Of a stretch of DNA of 64,000 bases, positions 44,478 through 53,973 are shown one piece after another. Position 1 is the stretch's first letter. Each line of letters opens with the position of its first letter. The DNA is from Symsagittifera roscoffensis (Eukaryota > Xenacoelomorpha > Acoela > Convolutidae). Made by a program: the position numbers and the translations under genes. A model generated the notes under the pieces. The model had not been told where the DNA came from. It saw only the letters and a program-made list of their open reading frames with translations, and did not search any database. The DNA lies in contig NC_087063.1 in NCBI RefSeq assembly GCF_963678635.1, forward strand, positions 20,900,701-20,964,700. The letters are read 5' to 3'.

Positions 44478-44919
44478 TTTTTCGTTCGATGACTGTTAAT
44501 ATGTGATTATCAATGTGTCTAATTGGTTGATTCCAATTGTATAAATGTACTGGTTTGTGTTTATACTGCTTTTTTATTCTTCTTTTTCCTCTTTTTGATG
44601 AATTTGAAGTTGTTTCTGAGTCAGAGAAATATAATTGATCGTGAATTGGGCAATTTTTATCTATTGATTCTTTTAGTTTATAAAGTTTGTCTAAACTGTT
44701 GGTTTCTGATTCTGAAAATGCGTTTCGATTTTTTGAAAATCTTTTTCGTGTTATTTGTCTTTGTTTAGTTATTATTTTTCTCTTTAATGTTTGTCGTTTT
44801 GTTCTAATGTATCCAACTGTTTGTGTATGAGGTGTGATTACAAGGTCGTATTTTTTGTTATCTATTTCACAATTATGTAAAACAATTGTTTGTTTATTTC
44901 CTAGGTTTTTAAATGACAT
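44452..44919 (-). CDS. ORF0: small very basic protein, first gene of element B
   Basis: A 155-codon frame. Residues ~38-65 are dense in Lys and Arg (RTKRQTLKRKIITKQRQITR) and could bind RNA or act as a nuclear localisation signal. A Ser/Glu-rich stretch and a second basic patch (SSKRGKRRIKKQYKHK) follow. There is no cysteine knuckle or membrane segment. Its end overlaps the gag ATG by 26 bases in another frame, so gag may be reached by leaky scanning or reinitiation. A leader-encoded regulatory protein is the simplest guess; no homologue is recognised. Confidence 0.65.
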   Translation of the reverse strand: MSFKNLGNKQTIVLHNCEIDNKKYDLVITPHTQTVGYIRTKRQTLKRKIITKQRQITRKRFSKNRNAFSESETNSLDKLYKLKESIDKNCPIHDQLYFSDSETTSNSSKRGKRRIKKQYKHKPVHLYNWNQPIRHIDNHILTVIERKNELNAHPR

Positions 44920-46147
44920 AAGGTTTAGGATGACGGGTGCAAAAGGTTGTTAAATGATTTCTATTTGCTTAAACTGTTAGTCCTTACGATTTTTTGTTAG
45001 CCTAACCTGGGTCTATTTGTTCAGGGTTGGGGAGAAAAGTATATCAATTCCGAAGAATGATTTTATACTTTCTCGTGGCTAGTATAAGCTAAGGTGTTAA
45101 CTTACTTAATCTTACTTAAGGGTAGTGATTGTGTTCAGGGTTGGAGAATAGTAAATCGATCCACAAGGTTCAGGTATAATTAGAACGCGAGTAGTTCGTT
45201 AGATACTATTTTAAACTTACTAAGTCTAAGATTTATCCTGGGTCTGGTAAGAGGGGGGATCAAGTGAAGGATGAATAACCGAAGTTCTTCACTGTTTATC
45301 CTAATTTGAATGATTAGTTTTGTTCAAAAATTTCTATTAGTCCTGGGTTTTTAGAAAGGGTTGGATAGTGAATCGACGTTTGAGGTCGTTAGACACTAGT
45401 TAAGTGGGTGGGGGAGAACAAAGTTGTTCTTTTTGATCCAAGGATAGGCCTTGATGATCAAGTTTTAAATTTAATTAAATAGAAAATGATTTAAGATCCA
45501 AGGATAAGCCTTGATGATCTGATTTTAAAATTAAGTGAAATTAAGTTTAAAATGATTTAAGTTTGTGTAAAGAAAAGATTTAGTATTTTTATGATTATAG
45601 TGAGCTTATGAATGCTGTTATGTTTAGGTGATGAAGCTGGAACAACAGGATGATTTATAATTACTAACCATTTATTGTCATGCTACTAATTTTTATTTTA
45701 ATTTTTCAATAAGTATTTTTCAAACATGTTTTGTATATTACTGCAGAATTTAGGAAAACGATCTGAGATCTTTTTATCAATCGTTATTGTATATTAATAA
45801 TTTTGTTTAGCGCCTGAAATGATTTTGAAGATTGACTTCAAAATTTTATGTTTGCAAATGAAAATCTAAATTCATTGCTAGTAGTATTCTAAATACAAAA
45901 GTTTGTTCTGGCTTTTGCCGAACTATCATATAACTATATGGTAAGTTTCTGCTTTGTCGTATGTCGTCTCTGGTTCGAGGTCTTCTTCCAATTCCGGGTA
46001 GTTCTGTTATCGTTCGGAATATTGGCTCTGATCTATTGAGTTGTAGAGACATTTCGATTAAATTATCGTCGTGTAACATTTTAAAAATGTTTTGTCTAAA
46101 TTCTAATCTATTTTTGGTTAATTCTAAGCTATTAAGGTCTTGTTCGA
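44920..46147 (-). promoter_or_regulatory. 5' leader of element B
   Basis: It carries the same repeated motifs as the A leader: GGGTTGGA ... ATCGAT-type units and the paired GATCCAAGGATA...GCCTTGATGATC hairpins at about 45438 and 45496, plus the GTAAGA/GTAAGT donor candidates. It has about 104 bases (about 45980-46083) that A lacks. Confidence 0.5.
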
Positions 46148-46164
46148 GACTTATGGTCGCACCA
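46148..46164 (-). other. tRNA primer-binding site of element B
   Basis: TGGTGCGACCATAAGTC on the minus strand, two bases from the 5' LTR. It is identical to A. Confidence 0.7.
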
Positions 46165-46166
46165 GA

Positions 46167-46576
46167 TGAGTTAGGACCGATGGGTATAACTCATAGAGTA
46201 ATTTCGGATAGGGTACACCGTCTGCTCGTCACGCTATCTAATTTTCGGCCGGATAGATTCGTGCAACTTCTTAGTCTAATACCGATCCTAATCTTACTCT
46301 TATACTATCTAGTCTCAGGTTGTTTAACTAGTCTCTGCTAGGCTCAATAGATCTAGGGTATACTGGTTTATTGCGGTTGCTGAAGTCTTCTTGGAGAGTC
46401 AACTAATTTCTAAGTTAAATTCAATTCTCTCTGGTGCTGAAATTACAAGTAATTTCAGCACTTACAAATAAGTGGATTGTTAGTCAGATGGATCATGATT
46501 GGTTAATATTAAATACTTTACATTGGTAAAATATCTAATTTATCCAATCATAAAATGTAGTTTAGATCAGGTTCCA
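46167..46576 (-). repeat. 5' LTR of element B
   Basis: 410 bp, identical by eye to 27986-28395. Target duplication CTTG follows at 46577. It drives element transcription if active; TATAAG on the minus strand is a weak TATA candidate. Confidence 0.97.
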
Positions 46577-46580
46577 CTTG

Positions 46581-49020
46581 TGCTTTGGTATTCCTACAAC
46601 TAATCAAAAAGCGTCCGGCAACATGCAACATCACAACGCCTGGAAAATTAGCAAAAAAAACAACAGTGTTTTTTAAGCCAAAGCTCAACAACGGTTTTCA
46701 GTTAAGAGTTGAACAATTCGTATGATATTTCGTTATGGTCGTCCTTCAAACCGATCCTTCGCGTTATGGTTCTTTATGCTGCTCGAACTTCCATAAACAC
46801 TTGTTTTATTAATTAGAAAGCGGGAAAGTTGATCCAATGTCTTAGGTGGCTGACCCGTAACCGACTTTTTGTTTTGAAGCTGACTTTGAAGGTTCAGTTT
46901 TGATACTTAGTAGATCAAAACTCCCACTTTTGATCTGAATTCTTCTGGGAAGATAGTCGACTTCAAGGACAGATTTCCACGGACTTCTTTAAATAATGAC
47001 CAGAAGCGATCAACTTCTTGTAACCCTTACTCGCAGTTCTGGATTTAATAAGGAAAGTATCTAATCTTACAAATCAAGCTGAAATGGCGGTAAGAACCCA
47101 AATTTTTCGTTTATCTAGCAAAATGCTAAGAAGTATGAGTACTATTTTTAGTGCACCTTATTTTGTCAGATAATTAAGAAAAATTAAAGGCATATGCACG
47201 AGTTCGTCTCATTTTCGGCTCATTTACAACAATTTTCCGAAAGTGTTTTCGGCTATATATTTTTCTGCTTCGAATGGTCACATAGACTAATAAGCAAAAG
47301 AGTCTTAAAATATACAAGGCGAATTTTGATCTGTGGCTAAAAGGGCAAATGTTCCTAATTCTCTTTTCGAAGTGTTTACAATTTCACTGTCCCTAGAGTA
47401 CAATCTGAGGAACTGTTGTTTTTAGTGTCCACTAAATTAAAAACAAAATTGATTTAAAAATAAAGCTTAACTTAAATTTTCAACAAGAAATTATGATATT
47501 TTATAGATAAAATCAGAGTTTGGGCCAAAATTTGTAAAAAAAATTTTCCTTTGCACTTGAAAGCCCAATGAATTGAATTCTTCTCAATTTATTTTTTTTT
47601 TTCAATTTTTTCCCAATTCCGATTCAATTTTCTCATAGGTGGGTTTTTTTCTTAGATTGATATTTCATCCGACGTTTGAGTGATCAGGAGATCTGTTTCC
47701 CAAGTTTTTATAGCAGTAATTTTGCATATCATTCTATGGAGAAAGCTAATCAATGAACACTAGCTGTGGTTAACTCCTTCAACCAAACTATGTTTAAAGC
47801 AAATTTTCTGAGATTAAAGATTTTCTGAAAGTTTGTCAACACAAAAAATTCAAAAACTAAGCAATTAGCATGCCTCAAAAAAACTCAGACATGTTAGTTC
47901 ATAAGTTTCTGTTCCGATCATTACAAATGGGGAGCACTTTTGTGTACAGATGTGTTTTAGTTGTTTTCTTATTTTTCTACGCAAAGTCAGATGCCACAAA
48001 TAATTATCGGAGTGGGTTGAGTGATATATCATATAAAAGCCCTTCAAAATATTTCAAAAAATAGTCCCAGTGTCGAGAAAAACCGGTTTGCAGTTTTTGA
48101 TTCTTCCTCTATTTTCGAGCAAGTAAAGTGATCGAGTAACGTTCGTTGTGTGTGAAAAGTACCAATTTAGGAAAATACCATGTTAAAAAGTACCAATTTA
48201 GAAGAGTACCAATTTCGTTTAAATTTTTAGATCAAAAGAACAATAATTTTCATATCTTGGTAACTTAATGAATTGGCGGTTCAGGCAATTCAATGAATTC
48301 TAGGATGTGATTTTTTGGCCAATTTTGACAATTTCATAGAAAATTCCCGCTGACGTTAAGTGTGTTATTATATCTTTTAGCTGGTGATTTGAATAATTTC
48401 TTATAACTTATGCGTTTTTTCAGTTGTTGTAATCATTCATTATCGCATTTTCTTCTTAACTTGATGGCCTTTTCCAGAAAAAAAAAAGCAGAAGTCCCAA
48501 AAAAAAAAATTGCGAACAAAAGTTTTAAGTTGTTTTGTTAGCACTTTAAGAAGTTTTTCTTTATCTTTAAGTGTAATTAGGATAAATTTTTCCCAAAATC
48601 TTTTGTGCTCTTTTCCGATGACCTGAACCGCTGCTCATAATGTGTGAGCAATAGACAATTAGCTGTGCTTCAAACTTGATTATTATTAGCTGAGATTCCA
48701 GTGGTTTATGGTGGATTATATTTTCATGCCATTTGTTTTATTCCCCGATTCTTTCATTGAGAATTCAATGTTCGGACTGTTTAAAAAAATGGAGTTCGTT
48801 TAAAATATTAGATCAAGAAAAGGGTAGATTTCATATCCTGGTCTTCAGATGATATTAGGATTGAGTTGTGGGATGCCTTTTTTTCAGCTAATTTTGACAA
48901 TTTCATAGATCATTCGGAGCTGAAATAAAGTGTGTTGTCATATCCTTCAGCTCATTCCTACAACTCAATCCTGATTTGAATGTTTCTAGTATAATTTAAG
49001 CGTTTTTTCAGCTATTGTAT
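46581..49020. other. Host DNA, no gene recognised
   Basis: AT-rich. A diverged duplication is visible between about 48212-48440 and 48793-49020 (shared phrases ATTTTGACAATTTCATAGA and TTAAGTGTGTTATTATAT-like runs, a GCGTTTTTTCAG). The 64-codon frame at 47870 has a hydrophobic stretch but no other support. Confidence 0.45.
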
Positions 49021-49570
49021 CCACTCAATTTTGTTTCGACTTTTGATACGAAGTTAACGGAATATTTGTGCTCGGGTGGATTTTTTTTTCTTCAGACAAA
49101 TTTCGACTTTTTAACTAGCCTTTTTTGACGGAATTTCTTCATAGCATTCAAAAGATATTGTTCTCCTAAGCTTAAATTTGAAAAGATATCCCACCTGCGA
49201 TCATTTTTCGTGAAGTTATGGGGGTTTGAAGCTAGCCATTTTGGCCAATTTGGGACAATTAACACGCGATATTTTTTGCGCTATTAACGCGTAAGCGGAG
49301 ATCTAATCCGTCATAGAAATCGTTCCAAATTGGTTGAAACAAGCTTATTTGCCATACTTGATTTGTTACAAGGAGCAAAATCTATTCTTTTGTACTTCAT
49401 ATGGCGTGTGGAGGGATGGTTTTCGTAAAAATTTTCAAATTTTAGAAAAAAATATTTTCATTATATTTTGTTACAGTTAATTTTTTTGTGTTATTACTGC
49501 TGAATAAACCCTAAAAAGCAGTCAGAACATTCAGGGTTTCGCCCTGATACGAGCAATCTTGTTGCACTTT
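49021..49570 (+). repeat. Interspersed repeat, copy 1
   Basis: About 540 bp, matching copies at 50160-50690 and 52738-53285 in the opposite orientation. One end carries TCAGGG-TTTCG-CCCTGA (49531-49547), able to form a hairpin, followed by TACGAGCAATCTTG. Internal landmarks: CGCGTAAGCGGAGAT, GTTCCAAATTGG, GGCGTGTGGAGGG. There is no ORF, so it is probably a non-autonomous transposon. Helitron-like ends are a possibility, but the canonical CTRR end was not found. Confidence 0.7.
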
Positions 49571-50159
49571 CTGCCCAACTCGATAGCCTTTTCCAGAAAA
49601 AAGACAGAAAATTGAGAACAAAACTTTGAATTTTTTTTTCAGCATTTGAAATTTTTTTCTACTTTCGTGTATTTAAGATTATTAAGCCATAAAAAATACT
49701 TTTTTTATTTTTTGCCCAGTAATAGACCATCTTTGTTTGACATTTCGATATCGTTATTCTAGCCAATGACCCGCTGAAGGCTCAGTTATGATGATGAAAT
49801 TGCTCAAAGTCTACCGTATGGAACCTAAAGTTGAAATTTAATCCTTTTCGTTGCACTAACAGATATAAAAAGGACAAATTCTAAGCATGCAAGAACCAAT
49901 TGTGACCACAATTGATTTTTTAAAATTGTTCAGTGGACCTTATCAGTTCAGGTCATGTGGGCTATGCTATAGATAACCCCTGAATCGTCTTTATCAGCTC
50001 TGCTATAGATCTGGTTACTTATGACAGCGCTCGATTAAAATTGAAAAAAAAAATGAAAAATGCGACAACTGCGAGTAAATTTTTGAAGATTTTTCTCACT
50101 AAAGTGCATGATATCAGGTAATTATTTGAGCGTTCTGGAAATCGAGATTTAAACCGAAG

Positions 50160-50690
50160 CAGAAACAAGACTGCTCGTATCAGGACGAAGCCCTGAATGT
50201 TCCGACTGCCTGTTCAGATTTTTGGAGCAGTAATAACATAAAAAAATTAAATGTATTCAAATGAAAAAAAAATTTTTTTTCTAAATTTTGAATATTTCTT
50301 TGAAAATCATCCCCCCACACGCCATATAAAGTACAAAAGAATAGATTTCGCTATTGTAACAAATCAATTATGGCAAAAAAGCTTCTTTCAATCAATTTGG
50401 AACAATTTCTAGGACGGATTAAATCTCCGCTTACGCGTTAATAGCGCGAATTATATCGCGCGTTAATTTATACAAATTGGCCAAAATGGCAATCTTTAAA
50501 CCCCCATAACTTTACAAAAAATAATCACAGGAGGAATATTTCAAATTTAAGCTCAAGCAATCAATACTTTTCGAATGATATAAAAAAATCGGTCAAAAAT
50601 TAGGTCAAGAAAAAAAACTCACACCGAGCACAAACTCGTATCGAAAGTCGGAACAAAAATTGTATGAATTTTGATTAGAATATTTTTTTC
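50160..50690 (-). repeat. Interspersed repeat, copy 2 (inverted relative to copy 1)
   Basis: Starts AAGACTGCTCGTATCAGGAC with the hairpin region at 50180-50196 and ends near the GTCGGAACAAAAATTG stretch. With copy 1 it forms a large inverted repeat with a ~590 bp spacer. Confidence 0.7.
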
Positions 50691-50860
50691 CTGTAAACTA
50701 GTAAAAGCTTTGAAATATTTTTTTGAAAAGATAAAAATTTCAAGCCGACTACCTTCAATCCTTTCATATCAATTGAAACCGATTTGAGAACAAAATTGCT
50801 TGGACATTGAATATTGTGTCGACAAAAACAAGCAATTAAAGTAATTTTAGGACCAAAATT

Positions 50861-51141
50861 GGATCTACTTAACAATTTGCCCCCTCCCACCCTCCCTATG
50901 GTACCTACTTAAGAATCTCCCCCCTATAATTTACTTGCTCATTTGCTAAGTTCATTTTAAGTGCTCATTTGCTAAGTGTAACAGCTGTTGCCAATTAGAA
51001 CTTTCCTTTTTCAGAATTTTCTACATTCTGATTGGCTGAAAGTTTGACTAATTTGCTGGTAATTTGAAAGCTGAACCTATTTAACAATTTCCCCCCTTTT
51101 GAAATAGGGGGATGGGGGTACGGGAATTGTTAAGTAGATCC
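50861..51141. mobile_element. Short inverted-repeat element (MITE-like), 281 bp
   Basis: 17 bp perfect terminal inverted repeats (GGATCTACTTAACAATT at 50861-50877 and its complement at 51125-51141), each followed inward by C-rich or G-rich tracts. The flanks CCAAAATT (left) and CCAAAAATT (right) could be a target duplication with one indel. No coding capacity. Confidence 0.7.
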
Positions 51142-52448
51142 CCAAAAATTAACAATATTTTCATTTTCTTTCGTATTCGAGTGATAGACTGCAATCGAAG
51201 AAATTCATCATAATCAGACCTTTTGTTTACATTTTGTTTTGATGAAAATTTTCCAAAATGTTCAAAAAATAAATTTTCAAAGTTTCTAGGAAATTTGTTT
51301 CTTCTTTCGCGAAATAGCTTCGAATAGCTATTTCGTCGCCTTGGATAAAAGATAAACCCTATTTAATCCTTCCATAGAAAACTCTGTACCCAACTCCGAA
51401 AGTGGAAACAAAAACACATATGAAGGGTAATGCTGAAATCAGCTATCGTGAAGCTCCTCCTTTCAATTTGGGTTTTGCTCAATTAAATTGCATCTTGCTC
51501 CTAATATTCTATCTATTGAGTATTTCAGATCTTTAATGAATGTCCTTTTTGTTCTCCATTTTTCTAATCAATGTTCAAGTCTGCTTTGACTCCCACCGAA
51601 TGAAAGAAATATTTCTTATATTTTGGGGGCGAATTGTTGATCAGCTGAGACGTGAAACAAATTTCGTTCACTGCTTAAATTTCAGCTTAATTAAATTTAC
51701 CAAAAAACGTAACCCTTCATCAATTGATTTATTTTATATGGATAAATTATCCTAACTTTCTCAAATCCAACTTGGCCTAAAAGAATATCCGTATGTTAGA
51801 GATTTCTCATTTGACCTACAGATATTGAGTCGGCTCACTTTTTATTGTAATTTCTGAAAGAGCAGGGCCAAATTGTAGTCCCAAAGCAATAAAGCTGACG
51901 AAAACTAGAGGCACTTATTCTTTTTCAAACTTGATGTATTTTCCATTTTGACACTGATTGGGAAGAAATGCCAAAAATATAATTATGCTTTCAGTTCATG
52001 TTTTAGTTCAAATTTGTAACTTAATGTCTCAGGATAGTTTTAGTTAATATCATTTTGCTTTAAATAGACTATTGATTGTTGTTACAGTTATCTGCTAAGT
52101 GAGTGCGCACTCTATCTGGGTGTATGCACTTGCTCAAAAGCAATAAGCGCTGATAGCCCGTTTAATCAGGTCCCTTGCCACCATCCAACTGCATTGCAGC
52201 AAAGAGCATGCGAAGGTGACAAGAAGTGAGGGGGATAACAAAACGAGTCGATCTCCTTCGGGAATTAGTTTGTCAATTTCACTTTCAATCATTCCATTCT
52301 CTATCCACTCCAATTAAGAGTTATTTCTTGCAAGCAATTAATTAAACTCGCAAAACCAGCTGCTATTGCTTTAATTGTCAAGTGCTGCTTTTTTTGCTGA
52401 AATATTTTGTAAAAGCCCCACTCTGGAGTTTTAAAAATTGATTTTTTT
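51142..52448. other. Host DNA, no gene recognised
   Basis: AT-rich sequence with short ORFs only (longest 71 codons at 51540). No repeats of note were seen. Confidence 0.4.
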
Positions 52449-52698
52449 CCAATTTTTGTGCTGTTTTCAGACCAATGACCAGCAAAAATTGCTGAACTTA
52501 GAGTGCCTCGTTTTAAAGTTGAATTCGTATCATATTATTAATTTTTGCTCTGGAAATTCGACCGGTAAGTTTTTTTTTCCAATTTTTGTGCTGTTTTCAG
52601 ACCAATGACCAGCAAAAATTGCTGAACTTAGAGTGCCTCGTTTTAAAGTTGAATTCGTATCATATTATTAATTTTTGCTCTGGAAATTCGACCGGTAA
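52449..52698. repeat. 130 bp tandem duplication
   Basis: The unit at 52449-52578, starting CCAATTTTTGTGCTGTTTTC and ending at the poly-T after CGACCGGTAAGT, is repeated from 52579 with no difference seen for at least 119 bp. The unit contains TTTTCAG|ACCAATGACC ... CCGGTAAGTT, i.e. an acceptor-like and a donor-like motif, so an exon-like block may be duplicated. Confidence 0.8.
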
Positions 52699-52737
52699 GT
52701 TAATTTAATTTGACATGGCCCGCATCCAGTTTCAAGC

Positions 52738-53285
52738 GTTAACAAGACTGCTCGTATCAGGGCGAAGCCCTGAATGTTCCGACTGCCCTTTAAGGTTTAT
52801 AGAGCAGTATTAACATAAAAAATTAAATGTTATAAAATAAATTGAAAAAAAAATTTCTAAAACTTTTTTTTTGAAATGAATCCCCCCACACGCCATAGAA
52901 AGCACAAAAGAATCAATTTCGCTCCTTGTAACAAACCAATTATTGCAAATTAGCTTCTTTCAACCAATTTGGAACGATTTCTAAGACGGATTAAATCTCC
53001 GCTTACGCGATAATAATGCAAAATTGATCGCGTTAGTTTTCCCAAATTGGCCAAAATAGCAGTATTTAAACCCTCATAACTTGACAAAAAATGATCACAA
53101 GTGAAATAACTTTTCAAATTTAAGCTCAAGATAACAATACTTTTTGAATGATATAAAAAAAAATTGTCAAAAATGGCTAGTTAAAAAGTCGAAACTTGTC
53201 TGAAGAAAAAAAACCCACCCGAGCACAAATATTCCGTTACTTTCGTATCAGAAGTCGTAACGATAATTGATTGTATTACGAATTT
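52738..53285 (-). repeat. Interspersed repeat, copy 3
   Basis: Same orientation as copy 2. The hairpin TCAGGGC-GAA-GCCCTGA is at 52757-52773, preceded by AAGACTGCTCGTA. It is the best-preserved hairpin of the three copies. Confidence 0.7.
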
Positions 53286-53758
53286 AGCACCAGTTTTTTT
53301 TTTAAATTGAGAAACAAATGATTTTAATCGATTATAATCTTTGTTTTTAAAATCGAAATATAATTAATTGATTATAATCCCTTGTGTTTTTCCATTTTGT
53401 CTTCAAAATTGATTAAACTTGCTTTGTTTTATGCTTTTTGTAGACGTTGGTTCTTTTGAAAAATAAGAAAAATGTTTTTAAAGTTTTCCAATCGTTTCAA
53501 ATTTATAAGGTTTTTTTCATTTCTTCCCCATTAGAGTTGTTTTGTGATGCATATTTTAAGCTTTTTTAACCAGCGAAACATCAGCAAATTGATTTATTTT
53601 CATGATTGATTTGGAAGACTTATTTTTTATCTACCGCGGGAACCTTTCCACTAATATGAAAGGATCTCTATGAAACTTTTGTTTCGTGGTAAAACTTTGT
53701 GTTCAGATGAATCAAAGTGTTCAAGAGATCTCTCTTTCAGAGATTTTCTTATTGCCAC

Positions 53759-53973
53759 TGTTGTGATTTTACATCAGGTTTTGCAATTATTGCTAAACAT
53801 ACTTATTTAATTAACCGGTCACTTAGTTATGACCTTCACTAGCCATTCTCTCCGGCGGAGAGAATGATCTCTCATTGTTTTAATGTTTTAACTTACCGAC
53901 TAATTCATATTATTTCTTATTCTTTTTAATAGTTTTAATTTAGAATTAGCTACAACAAAGTAACATTTTATCA
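53759..53973 (+). repeat. 5' LTR of element C
   Basis: 215 bp. It contains a perfect 23 bp dyad at 53844-53866 (CATTCTCTCCG, G, then the complement arm) overlapping a second GAGAG...CTCTC pair. The last base is also the A of the gag ATG. Confidence 0.97.

Larger units (their letters stand above)
27986..46576 (-). mobile_element. Element B: complete 18.6 kb Ty3/gypsy-like element with envelope and accessory ORFs
   Basis: The LTRs 27986-28395 and 46167-46576 are both 410 bp and identical by eye, TG...CA on the minus strand. The 4 bp target duplication CTTG is at 27982-27985 and 46577-46580. The gene order matches A. Identical LTRs imply recent insertion, yet the copy carries a nonsense codon in NC (41949-41951), a 321 bp in-frame deletion of the integrase C-terminal domain, and frameshifts in ORFX and the envelope. 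It may have been mobilised in trans by an intact relative. ORF0, gag, ORF4, ORF5 and ORF3 are open. At this size it is far longer than typical 5-9 kb Ty3/gypsy elements. Confidence 0.97.

Noticed and set aside
47870..48064. 64-codon frame with a hydrophobic stretch that could be a secreted peptide
   Set aside because: No signal-peptide cleavage logic beyond hydrophobicity, no splice or promoter context, and a similar frame is expected by chance.
49021..49570. Helitron identity for the hairpin-ended repeat
   Set aside because: The hairpin is right in style, but a 5' TC start and 3' CTRR end could not be fixed; left unclassified.
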